64,000 nucleotides of DNA from Mimachlamys varia (Eukaryota; Mollusca; Bivalvia; Pectinida; Pectinidae), in contig OX392534.1 of NCBI GenBank assembly GCA_947623455.1, positions 11,852,001 through 11,916,000 of the forward strand, written 5' to 3'. Positions 1 to 13,887 of the stretch are shown in pieces. Both the position numbers and the translations under genes were made by a program. Within the stretch, counting starts at the first letter, position 1, and each line of letters opens with the position of its first letter. The notes under the pieces are model-generated. The model was not told the origin of the DNA. It did no database searches and saw nothing but the letters and a program-made list of their open reading frames with translations.

Positions 1-970
1 CCTGCACAATCACAGGCTATCGACCTGCACAATCACAGGATATAAACATGCACAATCAAAGGATATAGACCTGCACAATCACAGGGTATCGACCTGCACA
101 ATCACAGGATATAAAAATGCACAATTACAGGTTATTGACCTGCACAAGCACAGGATATCTACCTGCACAATAACAGGATATTGACCTGCACAATCACAGG
201 ATATAGACCTGCACAATCAAAGGATATAGACCTGCACAATCACAGGGTATCGATCTGCACAATCACAGGATATAAAAATGCACAATTACAGGTTATTGAC
301 CTGCACAATCCAAGGATATAGACTTGCATAATCACAGGATATCTACCCACACAATCACCGATTATAGACCTGCACAATCACAGTACATAGACATGTACAA
401 TCACAGGATATCGACCTCCACAATCACAGGATATCGACCTCCACAATCACAGGATATCGACCTCCACAATCACAGGATATCGACCTCCACAATCACAGGA
501 TATAGACTTGCACAATCACAGGATATCGACCTGCACAATCACAGGATATCGACCTGCACAATCACAGGATATCGACCTCCACAATCACAGGATATCGACC
601 TGCACAATCACAGAATATCGACCTGAACAATCACAGGATATCGACCTCCACAATCACAGGATATCGACCTGCACAATCACAGGATATCGACCTCCACAAT
701 CACAGGATATAGACCTGTACAATCACAGGATATAGACTTGTGCAACCACATGATATAGACCAGTACAATCACAGGACATAGACTTTTGCAATCATGGACT
801 ATAGTGCTGAATACTCATGGAATATAGTCCTGAACTATCACGTGATATAAACCTAGATTATCGCAGGTTAAATACCTAAACAGTCACAGGAAATGCATCA
901 GATTTGTCAAAGGATATAAACATCTACTATCTTATGATACTAACCTAAATACTCATAGAATATTTGTATG
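1..970. repeat. 23-bp minisatellite array (runs off the window start)
   Basis: About 40 head-to-tail copies of a 23-bp unit (cctgcacaatcacaggatat plus cga). The array is already in progress at base 1, so its true left end lies outside the window. Copies at 400-735 are nearly identical. Those after about 740 decay, and the array fades out near 970; a few degenerate units recur at 1205-1300. The open frames crossing it are artefacts: the unit length is not a multiple of 3 and lacks stops, giving 23-residue periodic peptides rich in H, N, R and I. Confidence 0.95.
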
Positions 971-3009
971 ACTATTTTGATAGTCACTCTTTCAGTCGGA
1001 TACGGTGATATAACACGAGGGCCGTGAGCAATTTTGAAACTAAGGCTAAGACATGTAATCTAGTTCTTGTGTTTTTATGAAGATAAAGGTGCATCAGTTC
1101 GGACTGATAGCTAGTTTAACAGTCCGAGCTGGTGTTAAACTGTTTATCACCCGGGCTCTGTTCATCCCTGACAACGCGAACACGCATGTATCACACGGCA
1201 GGACGAATAACATCAGATATACACAGATATACACATGCATCATTACTGGCAATAGATATGTACTGTTACAGGATAAAGATCTGAACAATATAGCATAAAG
1301 ACATGCAAACTTATGGTTCTAAGGTTTTTTTTTTTAATTGACATAGCGACACCTTTTTTGGCTTTTTTATGAAGTATTGCTGGGCCGATAACTTGATATC
1401 AGACCGGGCTGATATCACATACACTCTGAAAATGAATATTTTGAAATTTAAGATTATTTTTGCTGATCAGAAAAATAAAAAGAATTACAAAGGTTCATTC
1501 AAGAAATAAAAATACAAGAAATAGTTATGGCGGAGCCATTTACAATAAATACTCGATGTCAAGGGAGACTCCACCTCGTTACTTGACTACAATTGAAGCT
1601 AATCTTAAATCCAATAGTATCAGCTGATTAGACATTGAATATAATTGCTGACATTAATTTAGTGCTTGCAAAGAAATCGACATGTTTCATTTAGGGCATG
1701 AGTCAAGTAGTATTGCTAATAACGCCTCAATATGATAGATCGTAATTTGTGGCCATTTCGATGTCGATGGTGTATTTGTTCACATGTTATATCAAAGAGT
1801 TGCTCGTTTAATGTGGTACTATATTTATTATACATTGGAAACAGGGTATTATACAAGAGATAGCGTTTCACAATCATTTTGTACATGAACAAAGAAGATA
1901 ATAAAGAATAATCTCTTAGTGTATATAGAGTTGGAAATAATAAGTTGTATCATAATGTTTTGTTGTTCCATCACTTGGTGGGTGGTAAATGGGTATCACG
2001 TGATCCTGATGACGTCACCAGATCACGATTTAATGCAAACAATGTCGTCGGGTTCATTACGACTGAGCAAGTGTTAGATAAAAAGTTAATCTTTTGTTTA
2101 AACAAATTTAAAATGTCATTATTATCACTCAAATCTGTCTATCAGACTAACTTAAACTGCTTTTTGTTAAAATGCTATTTAATCGAATCAAAGAAATGCA
2201 CGTGCTAAATTGCATACCTACATGTACATTTGTCTAACATTCTGACAATAACATAGTGGTAATTGAATGTTACAAATTCATGTCATATCTTTATGTTATG
2301 ATATCATATTCCTTTATCAGTTCTTTTTATATCCAATAAACATCAAAAGTCAAATAAAATCAATATCAATTTAATAAATTCTACCCGTTCAAATTTACAT
2401 CTCTCCTGGAAACCATAAAATTTACCGCACAGACAGAACCTTTTACACGTTCGGATATCAGATACACTAGTAAAGATTGACGTATCCGAATTGATTGTCA
2501 AATGTGAGAAGGAACAGAAGCTGTAATGAATGTGTTGACAGTGTAAGGGGGTTACAGGTCCCTCTATCACGGTATGATCCAAGATAATCCCTATATCCAC
2601 ACGTCCACAGCCTACCGACAGGTGTTAACCCCTGTCGGGTGGGAAACAGTGGTAGAGCAGTACAGGACAGGGGTATGGGTGTGGCCGAGTGAGGGGGAGC
2701 AGTGGGCAACCACAGCGGTTATACTGATACCAGATATCGTACTTCAGATAAGATGGTTATATTTAAATATAGATATATACAGGAAGCTGTAGTGGAATAA
2801 ATAGGAGTTCGGGCAATAGGTACGTTACGACTAGCCAGGGAAGTGTATGTTGACTCCTAGATGTAAACGAAACCATCGTGGCACTGGTGGACCCAAACAG
2901 TGATACGTATGATGGTATGTTGTGATAAACACGTCGAAGTTGTTGTGGCAACACTACTGGCGAGGAGACACAATGTACAAATATGTAAGAGGGTCTACCG
3001 GAGATGTTC
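971..3009. other. Intergenic, no gene recognised
   Basis: AT-rich unique-looking sequence between two satellites. 1205-1300 holds decayed units of the upstream 23-bp repeat. No open frame has a recognisable domain or convincing splice signals. Confidence 0.5.
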
Positions 3010-3826
3010 CACCAATAACGTGGGAAACAATACGGACATGTCATCAACACAATATCACACACTAACAACGTGGGGAACAACACGGGCATGTCACCAACAC
3101 GATATCCCACACCAATAACGTGGGAAACAACACGGACGTGTCACCAACACGATATCCCACACCAATAACGTGGGAAACAATACGGACATGTCATCAACAC
3201 AATATCCCACACCAACAACGTGGGAAACAACACGGGCATGTCACAAACACGATATCCCACACCAATAACGTGGGAAACAACACGGACATGTCACCAACAC
3301 GATATCCCACACCAATAGCGTGGGAAACCAAACGGGCATGTCACCAACATGATATCCCACATCAATAACGTAGGAAACAACAGGTCACCAACACGATATC
3401 CCCAAAAATAACGTGGGAAATAATACGGACATGTCACCAACATGATATCCCACACCAATAACGTGGGAAACAACACGGGCATGTCACCAACACGATATCC
3501 CACACCAATAACTTGGGAAACAACATGTCACCAACACGATATCCCCAAAAATAACGTGGGAAATAATACGGACATGTCACCAACATGATATCCCACCCCA
3601 ATAACGTGGGAAACCAAACGGGCATGTCACCAACACGAAATAATACGGGCATGTCACCAACACGATATCCCACACCAATAGCGTGGGAAACAACACGGAC
3701 ATGTCACCAACACGATATCCCACACCAATAGCGTGGGAAACAACACGGACATGTCACAAACACGATATCCCACACCAATAACGTGGGAAACAACACGGAC
3801 ATGTCACCAACATGATATCCCACATC
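3010..3826. repeat. 50-bp satellite array
   Basis: About 16 copies of a 50-bp unit that includes caccaataacgtgggaaac, acggacatgtcaccaacac and gatatccca. Period checked by position: tgggaaacaa recurs at 3121 and 3171. Some copies lack about 10 bp (around 3381 and 3525), and a compound duplication is visible at 3380-3600. The open frames in it are repeat-derived. Confidence 0.95.
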
Positions 3827-3880
3827 AATTCGGGGATCTCGTCCTACGGAATGCCACTTAATATTGTAATTAAAAAAAAA

Positions 3881-3914
3881 TCAGAGAATACCAAAGCGTC
3901 AACAAAACCATAAT
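3881..3914 (-). mobile_element. 3'-terminal scrap of the dispersed retroelement
   Basis: The bases tcagagaataccaaagcg and the following tcaacaaaaccataat match the extreme 3' end (inverted) of the retroelement family seen at 54913 and 33037. Only about 34 bp remain. Confidence 0.6.
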
Positions 3915-5267
3915 ATACATGTAGCTTTGTTGTTCAACATAATTGAAAAAACCTATTATAATGATGAACAGAATAAAAACGTATTTAATGTAAATAAGAT
4001 ATTTTTGTATTTTAGAAGAAAGTATTGCAATCCAGTTTATATTATTAATTTGAAAAGGTATAATATATCATTTTTTTCAAAAAATCACATTTTGATCACT
4101 CAATGAGAATTAACACTCTTAGGTAATTAAATGAGGGTGACAGCATTTAATTGGATGACGGAATCTAGATACGATTCATATTTGTACAACATTGATAAAA
4201 AGCATATCACCAAGTTAAAGATGAATTATGTCGAGCCCCCTTGTAGGCGCGAAATCGATCGAGACCAAGTATTTTTCCTTTTAAAAAGCACGATAGCCCA
4301 CCTTCAGTTGGAATGTGTCGTACTTGGAGTGTTGTGGAACACTGATACTGCACTGGTATTTATCACATGTTATGACCTTGTGTCTTCTGATAAGTCTTTT
4401 TCAATGTCAAGAAAAGGCTTTGACTGATAATTTCAACAAAGGTAAACCAGTAACTTGTTAACATAAATACTTATTATTGTTATTTATACAAGCTTTACCG
4501 AACATAATCTTACAGTGTACGTGATTGAAGAACGTCAGCCAATATTTGTTTAATTACCGCGGCTACCTGACATTTGCGCTTCCGGCTCTATTTTTATACG
4601 AGCAATCACGTGATTTTTTTCGAATTATTGGACCACTATCCTGCTCCCGGTTCCGTGCCGATTCGCAAGAAAACATAAAAAATGCTTTTTAACATAGAAA
4701 ACGATAATAAAAATATAACTATGGTACTCCTGTGCTAAGTAATAAATCTTGATATTAAATAAATATGTTATTGTTTGATAATCTAAACTGTTAAGGTTAA
4801 AAAGAAAATACAAAAAAGGTTTCATATCGTACCATGTTGAGATTCCTATAATTAGTCGAATGGCGGCGGCGAAATTGAGCAGACGAGCACCAAATTTAGC
4901 GAAAATTGTCGTTTGAAGGTACTTCCCGGTTTATTGACACAACTGAGACCCTGGTTTCCCTTCTTAGAATAACATTTGCCTTCAGAAAATGTATTTCATT
5001 TAGAAATTGGTCCAAACACGAGCTAATTATTATTATTATGTAAGATTATGTTTTAATTACATACCGTTATACTAAACCTTCGGTGCCAGAATGAATTGAA
5101 TCATTGATGAATGTTTCAATTTCTTACATTACATTGCATCATGATTGATATTGCGTTGGATTGCTGAAACCTGGATTACCGACATTATATTTTGTTTTAG
5201 ATAAAATTGAATAGAACGATTCGGGTTTGTTTTATCTATGAAGTCAAAACAAACAAACAACAAACAA
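3915..5267. other. Intergenic, no gene recognised
   Basis: AT-rich. A 98-codon open frame at 4131-4427 (+) has no recognisable domain, and its codons look like random AT-rich sequence. I would not annotate it. Confidence 0.4.
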
Positions 5268-5270
5268 ATA

Positions 5271-5640
5271 TCAGAGAAAACCATACACCGAACTCAAAAT
5301 CGATTAATCTGGATGCAAAATTTGAACAAATGAAAGATTTACATGGAGACCCTCTTTATAAAGGAAATGTCAAGATTCCGAGCAAGCTCTAGAATAACGA
5401 ATCAACTGCGATATGCAAACACCATAGAATTGGGAAGTGGGGATGTAACTGTCAAGAAAGGAAATGTTCACGATCGGAAAATCGAAGTCGTCACGTTTAT
5501 CATACAGCTTAGTTCCCCGCGTTGGTCATAGTTTAAGTAAAGATCGAGGTAAGAAGCTGATGTAGGAGAGTCTGTTGTGTCTTTAATCTCAAGTTCATTA
5601 GGGTATACACGAGACGTCTGTGAAAGAGGTATACTACCAA
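5271..5640 (-). mobile_element. Retroelement fragment: 3' UTR plus end of reverse transcriptase
   Basis: Reads as the 3' end of the family on the minus strand: the inverted tail at 5271 (atcagagaaaaccat), then the region that matches the RT C-terminal coding of the copy at 16401-16715. It contains the inverted counterpart of KLYDKRDDF. It is frameshifted and carries an internal deletion just after the 3' UTR, so it is a dead copy. Confidence 0.75.
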
Positions 5641-7289
5641 GATCAAAATTTATAGTGTTGTCTCACTGAAACGCCATAGGCTTGACAAGATAAAAAGTCA
5701 CCACACTTGATCACATTAAACTGGTTATGTCTTCAATAGACATACCTAAAAATAGAGTCTGATTATTTAGTGAAACAAAAACATCCGTTTAATTGGCTAT
5801 ATTTGCTGTTGTTTCAACGCAACGGTTGTTGGTCTTTACCGGGAGTTCCTGTATGACGTAAGATAGTACGCAAGGAAACACAATATTTTCTTTATTTTCA
5901 AAATGCACGTTTGTTGTTGCAAATACAAATCCGTTACATCGAATAATTATACGTCTAAGCGAGTTTCTGTTTTCGAAATATTCCTTCCTACTGAGGCTAC
6001 AATCCCTCTATGGTAAGCAGTGCTGCTCTACCGCTCCTCGCAGACACAATGATGTCGGATCGCGAAGATCAGGTGACCATTCTGACGAAATCAAGACCAT
6101 GGGAACAGTTGTTATCTCTAACACAAGACAGATAAGTAACTAAATGTTTTATACATAATGGCAATAAAATACATGCTATCACGCTTTCGCCGACAACAGT
6201 GGGTATCGCGACTCTAGTCCGCACGGTGTACCATACCACTATCAATCCCTGGTATTGTCTATTGTCAGCGAGAGTCTCTTCCTGCTGCTATCCCTAAAGC
6301 TTTGTTAGCTGCAGGCTTATATAACTGAACCACAATTTGAACAACACTTTTAAAAATAATAACTTTCCACAAAATTCGTTTTATAAAAGTAATATTTGCA
6401 ATAAAAAATCATGTCATTTCACCAAACTACACTGGTTATTAAAAGTCAATCCATTTGACTGTTCCCCCACGCTTTCACTTATTAAGTCAACACTACACGA
6501 CATCCTGTATCTTAGTAACAGGTTATTCTACGTCCGTTTGTAATTAAAACAAAAGGTCAAGTAGTATCGTTAAAAGTCGAGATAATATTTTCTGACCATG
6601 TGGTTAATGTATCAAAATAACAAATATATCAACCAATATATAAAGCAAAAAACGTCTCTTCTGTTTTCATTTTATAATTATTCCGGAACATCGTGTTATA
6701 AACGTTTTTCTAAATAGCTGAGTATATAGCTGTTACTGATTCGTCATTTCCCACTAACTGATAAAACATAACATTGAATTATAATACATATGTCAATTAT
6801 CATTATTACAAAAAAACGAAACTTTCACTTCTATTGCTACATGTAATAAGTAATACTGATATCTGCTGATGCTTAGATATTCCTGTACAAGGTGTTAATG
6901 CTAAGTTGAAAACATATACAGGTCGCTCTGTTTGATGAAGTACAATGTTACATCATTGAATGAGTGTTAAAATAGATACTATTGTAGGGTATCAGTAGTA
7001 GACCTCTACTTAAGTTATTGACTGGCTTCAATATCAAAAAAAATATTTGATCTACGATATGATGACAAAACTGACAATTTTCATTTGCTCATAAATTCAA
7101 AGATGGGACAATAGCAAGTTTAATTCTATGTGCAATTTCAAATCAGCGTATGGAAAATAATAGACGCAGAAATAGTATGATAATAATTATACATGTCTAT
7201 AGTAACTACACAAGATATAGTGTGACCACTATAGTGACTACGTAAATGTGTATGGTAACATGGTACATGCATGTTATGGTGAATGCGTA
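5641..7289. other. Intergenic, no gene recognised
   Basis: Unique-looking AT-rich DNA. No domain, RNA gene or repeat identified by eye. Confidence 0.4.
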
Positions 7290-7630
7290 TGTGTGAATGG
7301 TAACAAAGTATAGTGAATGATGACAAAGTACAGTGAATAGTGACAAAGTACAGTAAATGTTGACAACGTGCAGTGAATAGTGACAAAGTACAGTGAATAG
7401 TGACAAAGTACAGTGAATAGTGACAAAGTACAGTGAATGATAATAAAGTACAGTGAATGGTGACAACGTACAGTGACTGGTGACAAAGTACAGGTAAAGG
7501 TAACAAAAAACAGTGAATGTTGACAATGAACAGTGGATGGTGACAAAGAACAGTGGATGGTGACAAAGTAAGGTGAATGATGACAAAGAACAGTGGATGG
7601 TGACAAAATGCAATGAATAGAGTATTTGCA
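7290..7630. repeat. 20-bp minisatellite
   Basis: About 17 copies of the 20-bp unit tgacaaagtacagtgaatag, with variant copies (aacagtggatgg, aggtaaagg). The period is clear at 7331-7440, where copies are almost exact. The minus-strand frames of 110-158 codons here are repeat translations (FVTIHCTLS-like) and not genes. Confidence 0.93.
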
Positions 7631-9914
7631 ACTTGAGATATGTTATAGTGACTTGATATCTACACATTGTGACTTGGTACATTTCTTCACTTGGTATGTA
7701 TGTATACGCATGTACATAAGTATTGTAACAGGATATTATATGATTGTTTTAATCAACCTTACACCGTGACTCAGCATTCGTACCCGTCTTACACCCATCC
7801 CTTGTCTGTAATCCTTCTGTCATTAATAACCCAATGAATGCATCACACTTTTGCTATGTGACGTCCACTTTTGTATTACGTAACTCCTAATTCATGCAGA
7901 AAACCAATCCTTAGAGTATGGAATACAGTATCTAATTGATTTAATTAAACAATTATAGTATTATATAAATAATCATTATGACCTATTATATAAACATATA
8001 TTGTTGTATATCAATATCAACATACCATCAACACCGTACAATAATAAACAAAGCATTGTTTATCAATACCTTGAAGACATGGTAAACATGTATTTACTAG
8101 TATAATCAATTGTTGGCCCTATGACGAATACATAGTATGATTAGTGAACGCCTTTGAAACAAATAACGTCGGAACAAGTGTTTACACCACGTTTGTCTGA
8201 CGTTTAGCAAAATAACTTAAATATATGGTAATCATTCCATGATGCCAAACTCCTTCAAAATAGGAATACCAACTTTATGATACAAAAAAGGAACAAGAAA
8301 ATGGAAACTCAAAAGGGGACATTGAACCTCCTGATTTACAATCAAAGCTTTAGTCCTAGTCATCGTTATATGTTAACTCTTGTCTCTGTCTGGTCAAGTC
8401 TTATTTAACATAGACAGCTGTATTATTTAATTGGTAAACACATAATTTGAGAAATCATACAGCGCTGCCTACTTTGTGACGAATGAAGCCAGGTCACTTC
8501 AGTGTAACAATCAAGATTAAATTTTGTGACATTTTGTGAGGAAACAAACATGTGTGCTTCATTTGCAGGTTACATATACTTTAAACCAAAAACCCATTTT
8601 ATCAAATATTTGACATCAACCGATACAATATGAATCATCGAAAAAATCGATAATCAACATATTAACCCTGTAAACAACAAATGATAATCATAGATTTATA
8701 ACACTAAAGTGTATATGATAACTTTGAAATAGGAGATAAAAAGGGCATAAGTTTTGTGTTTTGTATTAAACGTATTTTGAACAAAGATAGTTCGTTGTAA
8801 TGCACGTCAAATATGATAAGTTGTAACAGAAAGGTCAGTGTATTTGAATTCTATACTAAAGATCTAGTTTACGTGTTATTCAGGTGACGAAACATTGTTA
8901 TTATCATTCGAATATATATAGAAAGATTGTTTTTAACCATCACACATGTTAAAAAAGAGAGCCAAACGTTTTATCATAGGGTCTAAGTGGTTGTATATTT
9001 GTATTTAGTTTGCCAAAGTATTTCGTTGATATCTCAAAGACGTGTCTATTTAACAAATTAGATTAAAACACATTTATGACAAACTGTAAATTTACATATA
9101 ACTAAGGAAAAAAGGATATTTAAACAAGTAAATTATATTGCATCGGCACAACAATCTGATGTCTGTTTTCAAAGAGTTGTCTTTTCCTTATACAAATTAA
9201 ATTATTATTAATAATGACAAAAATACTTACTGATATTTTTGGTTCACGGCGCAAAAAGATCCAAAGAAACACGTTTTCAATGAAAATCCAAACGAAATAG
9301 AAAATGATAAAGGCACAGACGTACGTATATATCACTCAGCATAGACCTTCCGTTAAAGCCCTGTAACGTAATGTAGAGTTGCTCCACCTTCGGTAGGTTA
9401 CAGACGACCGAGTGAGTAGGCGATAGACGCGCGCGAGCTCTTATCAGTTGCCTTGTCAGACCTCCTTCAAATGACAGAGCTCGCTAAAAGGGAGAAAGAC
9501 CAAACTTCACATAAAACTTACATCAAAATATTGTCACGAATTTTATATAAATATATTTATGTATTACATGTACATGTATACCAACTAAACTTAATATCAT
9601 ATGTCATCTTTCGGTTGTATTTCCATAGGAACTAGTCATGTTTAGGTTTTCTCTGATCTCTTATTTACTGTTATTTACCTATCAATTATCACATGTTTGG
9701 GTAAATAAAGTGTTTTGTTGCTTAAGTATCCTTGGGTGCCCTACCCAGAACTGGCGGGCGAGATGTACGGCAAACGTGTAGTGAGCCCGGTATGTCGATT
9801 CAAGAAAATAAAACCACCTAACAAACTAACTATCCGGTCACATACTCTAACTCTGCTGACGAGGAAGGAGAAACCCACAAATATATTCATAATATGACGA
9901 TATTAAATACGGTG
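7631..9914. other. Intergenic, no gene recognised
   Basis: AT-rich. 9360-9440 is a short GC-richer patch (gcgcgcgagctc) without an associated open frame. Nothing else identified. Confidence 0.4.
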
Positions 9915-10001
9915 TTAATTTGTTCATTTGTTCATATTTTCTCATTTTTGAGTTGAGTTCGGATTTAGGTTTTGTTGACGACTCATTATTCTCTGGTTTT
10001 T
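9915..10001 (+). mobile_element. Retroelement 3'-end scrap
   Basis: Matches the last 80 or so bases of the dispersed retroelement: tttgttcatattttct, then gagttcggatttaggt and ttgttgacgactcattattc, ending in a T-rich stretch. It lies just upstream of a second copy of the same 3' end. Confidence 0.6.
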
Positions 10002-10057
10002 CTTTTCTTTATTTTTTTTTTCATTGCTAACACATGGCAATTAAATAGACGTTCTCA

Positions 10058-10300
10058 AAACATACTCGGTTCTCCTTTTAAGGATTGATGTTTACTTGGA
10101 TGTGACCAAGATTTACATGACGGGTGTCGTCGATGAAGCAGTAGACGCTTAATCTTCCTGAACACCTGGTTTTATTCTCCTGTGCTTTTACGAGAGTTTC
10201 CATGTAAATATTTCATTTGTTCCTATTTTGCCACTAGTTTAATCGATTTTGAGTTTGGATTATGGTTTTGTTGACGCTTTGGTATTCTCTGATTTTTTTT
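10058..10300 (+). mobile_element. Retroelement 3' UTR fragment
   Basis: Nearly full-length 3' UTR of the family: gaggattgatg-like start, tgtgaccaagatttacatg, cgtcgatgaagcag, gaacacctgg, and the shared end gacgctttggtattctctg followed by T8. The RT-coding part is absent, as expected of 5' truncation. Confidence 0.85.
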
Positions 10301-13300
10301 ATCTCAAGGAAAAACTTTTCACAGGATTAGTTTATATTGCATCACTTGACAACGTAAGAAAATGTTCACATAAAGAATAGCAAGGCATCATAAATAAATC
10401 TCATTTGAGGAATAGCAATGTAATATCAGAGGAGGAATGAAGTAATGTACTTTTGAATATTTGAATATTTGAACAATTTTATAAAATAGTGTTTTTTTTT
10501 CTAAATGATGTATACTTTTATAAGAGAATAACATGATATGATTGGAATGAATGTGAATTAAAAGTTTAAAAAGTTGAAGTTTGCACGAGAAATGGATAGG
10601 AAGAGTAAATAAAAGGATAAGTTCATCTTTGTGTGAGGTTACTTGATGTAATGGGATTGTACCCAATGGCAATTTCGATGCACGTCCTGCACATTGTCAC
10701 GAACGCTGAGACAACTCCACGTACACTGTTATACTCAGACACCTACAGAGGTATGACAGGACAACATACGAACGGCGGTATTATGTTACCATGGTTACGA
10801 AATCAATATCCACCAAAAAAAAAAATTTAAATGATACTGTTTTGTAAGAAGAAATAAATCCCAAAACAAATATTAAAAGAAATGATGTTTTATTATAACA
10901 CAATGAATACTCTTCATGACAATACACACGCACAAATAGTTAACCGAGAAAGTTGTAGTCCAAACTAGGTATTAACGTTTCCGGTAAAAATCTGTTATCA
11001 CATCATTTTTATATCCCACTAGGGCATAAACACTTACGACGAGTTCGTGTCAAGATAGGGACATTCTTCTGTGCTCACATACATCTTTTTAACGGCAGAT
11101 AATATATGTTTAAATCCGTGATTTGTTTAACAGGCCAGGACGTGGTTGTGTGTGGTATTTGAAGGGGAGATAACACCAGTTTAACCCTTACGTATGGGTG
11201 TATCGCCTGTCCGATAACGCTCTTTGTAGCGAAGCCAATGCATGATCTTTGCCCCGCAAAATTTTCTGGACATTCTGCATATTATAATTACTTATCTAAA
11301 ACAGTCATGCTGTCATCATAGATAACTTGAGTGTGAGATTTCGCATAGATAAAATACGTTTTCCTTATTATTAAAAAAGTGTATACAAACAGTATTTCAA
11401 CAACTAATATCAAATTAATGTTACTTTTATTTTCTAAATGTTGATCTCACGCCGTCTGATGACGTAATGATATAACAACACATCCGGATATATCCACTTG
11501 GTACATTTTTATAATATATCATAAGACAATAACTATAAAGGTATGTAATGCTACCATAGGTTATCAGCCGTAATTATTGGTGTTTCCTGTAGCTATCTGT
11601 ATCCATGACTTAACAAATATTTATATATATCATTCTCTTATCTGTTACAAAGCCTATAAGTCTTACAGGCGGAAACAGAAACACACACCTCTGTACAAAT
11701 AGTCGGAATCATTTCTAAAATATTGACCACTGTCGGTTCAAATTAGTCTCTATCTCAATGTACACATGGAGAGTGGGTATTCAGTGATAACGACCGCGTG
11801 TTATCATTATTATATAGCCTTTCATGTACTCCACAGTTAACTTCTTACAAATCTAGCTTTCTACTGTATGTGAACAGTTGCATGTTGGAAATTTAACATG
11901 TCTATCACAATATACCAACCTGTTTGTCGAAGTTACTTTATTCAAAATCATCCGAAAAGTGCAAACGAAATTAAATGCCTACCGTATGTTTGGTACAGTA
12001 AATAGGGATGACCTAGATTTTATATTGACTTGAATTGATTTAAAAGTCTATCAACTGATAACGAACCATTGACCACACTGGTAACTTCAACATTCAAAGT
12101 TATCAGGAAATACTGTCCCTGTCATCGATGGACGGTCTGACCAATGGTCAGTTAATAACCACTGCATGGCTCACATCTCGGAATATAGACAATTTTGGAC
12201 ATAAAATAGTTGAAGAAAAGAACAATTTCGATTGAACTTTAAATATTTAACGTCAAGGTTAATTTACTTAAGAAGTATACGATATGTCTCTTCTGGATCA
12301 ATTTGTTTATTCTATGCAAAACACGCCAAATAAACACCTTCAAAAATTGAAATTCGTGAATATGGGTGAACAATTTTTATGTTTTTTTTTGGTCTCAAAC
12401 CATCATGTTGTGTCATAAAAACACTGCTGTTATTTGATGCATTGGTACATCCGAAAGAAGCGGCTAAATATAATCGACTTTGTTTATACTATATATTTTT
12501 ACCCTACAGTTATTTATATAAAGACGTTTTTTGATATCGAAATATCTTTCTTTCGCTATATTATTTGGTAACTTCGCTGCCAGTAAATTTCTATTTAATG
12601 TGCATGGATATACACATTTGTATGCATAATATGCATTAATGAGGTGGAGCTCAAACGAGACGTAAATTTATCTGATATATAAGTAAGTTTCTATGATGAT
12701 TGACATCACACATATGTCTTTAGAACACAGCTATGGCTTCTAATGTGTGGAGGCCTGGCCCGTCTCAGTCTACGATGCTTTCTAGTAGGAGATTCTCGAT
12801 ATCAATGATTTATATTCCAGATTTCGACCTTATTTTTCAAATCACAAACATTAACTGTAACGGTTTATTATAATTAAAGCTATGGACTGGTATTAATGTA
12901 GTAATGTAGTATATATAATATTTGTCGGGAAACTTTCAGAAAATATTTGATGTTATCACAATAACGCCTACATGAATAACGATGTAGAAGATTGTTAAAG
13001 AACAAAATAACAAATACCAAAAGGAACGTATCAATGTAAACAAGCCTAGGATATCTGTGACCTATACCTTGTATGTAAGCGGACAATGATATGCCCTCAG
13101 TGATGACGGATGCACAGGAGCGACCGTGGCGCCCTCTCAGCAGCCCGTTGCTATCGCGCCCTACATGACATATCGACCGCGGTTTTATAAGATCTATCAG
13201 AAGGGTAGTAACAGGTGACAAGGCGATTTGACGGGAAACAAATGAGCTGACAAAATCAACTTTTTTTTACGCACATAGTATACTACTGCGTATCATAATT

Positions 13301-13390
13301 CGGAAATTTGTATCGTGAGAAATTGTACAAGTCTTCATTCGACGACTTTTATGTATCATGGCTGTTACATTTAAGCATTGATGACATTTG
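10301..13390. other. Intergenic, no gene recognised
   Basis: AT-rich DNA without identifiable genes. The 113-codon minus frame at 12880-13221 shows no domain. Bases 13080-13210 are locally GC-richer, but I see no exon signals I trust. Confidence 0.4.
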
Positions 13391-13466
13391 CTTTTAGTTT
13401 CATTGGGGTATGAAAAAAAAATGTTGGCAAACAATTTTTTTTTCATAACCCTATGAAACTAAAAAA
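13391..13466. repeat. Inverted repeat (hairpin), 34-bp arms
   Basis: Left arm ttttagtttcattggggt and atgaaaaaaaaa pair with tttttttttcat and aaccctatgaaactaaaa across a loop of about 5 bases. The arms have only a few mismatches. A MITE remnant or simple foldback; no target duplication seen. Confidence 0.75.
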
Positions 13467-13887
13467 TAATTGACATCAACGCTTATAATTAATTTTCAAA
13501 CTTATTTTCAAATTTAAAACATGTTCATGTACAATTTGACTGATCTTACAGCGGATTCTTTTTTACAAGTCAATATGCAACTTCAATTGCCGTATTCTGA
13601 CTTCACATTTTTGCGCCATTGTCAGATTTTTTTTCATGAAGGTATGAAAAGAAAATCTCAACCAATCGGAAAGCCGCATTCTGCATACAATCAATCGAAA
13701 AGTAATTATAAGTATATCAAGTTGATTGTGATGTCTTAGATTCTTTTCATAAATCAATGTTGTAGATAACAGGACTCAGAAAGGAATGCATTATAGAAAA
13801 CATCAGAAACAAAATATATAGGAAGGTAACGATTTGCCATACAAATCATTCTTATACTTCCAATATATAATTCACTCTTATAGTAAC
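13467..13887. other. Intergenic, no gene recognised
   Basis: AT-rich; two overlapping 64-72 codon frames on opposite strands have no recognisable content. Confidence 0.4.

Noticed and set aside
1..735. Tandem 23-bp or 50-bp repeats as CRISPR arrays
   Set aside because: Units are directly adjacent with no unique spacers, no cas genes are nearby, and the window is eukaryotic. These are minisatellites.
7138..7682. Minus-strand open frames of 110-158 codons
   Set aside because: They are translations of the 20-bp minisatellite in several frames, without independent support.
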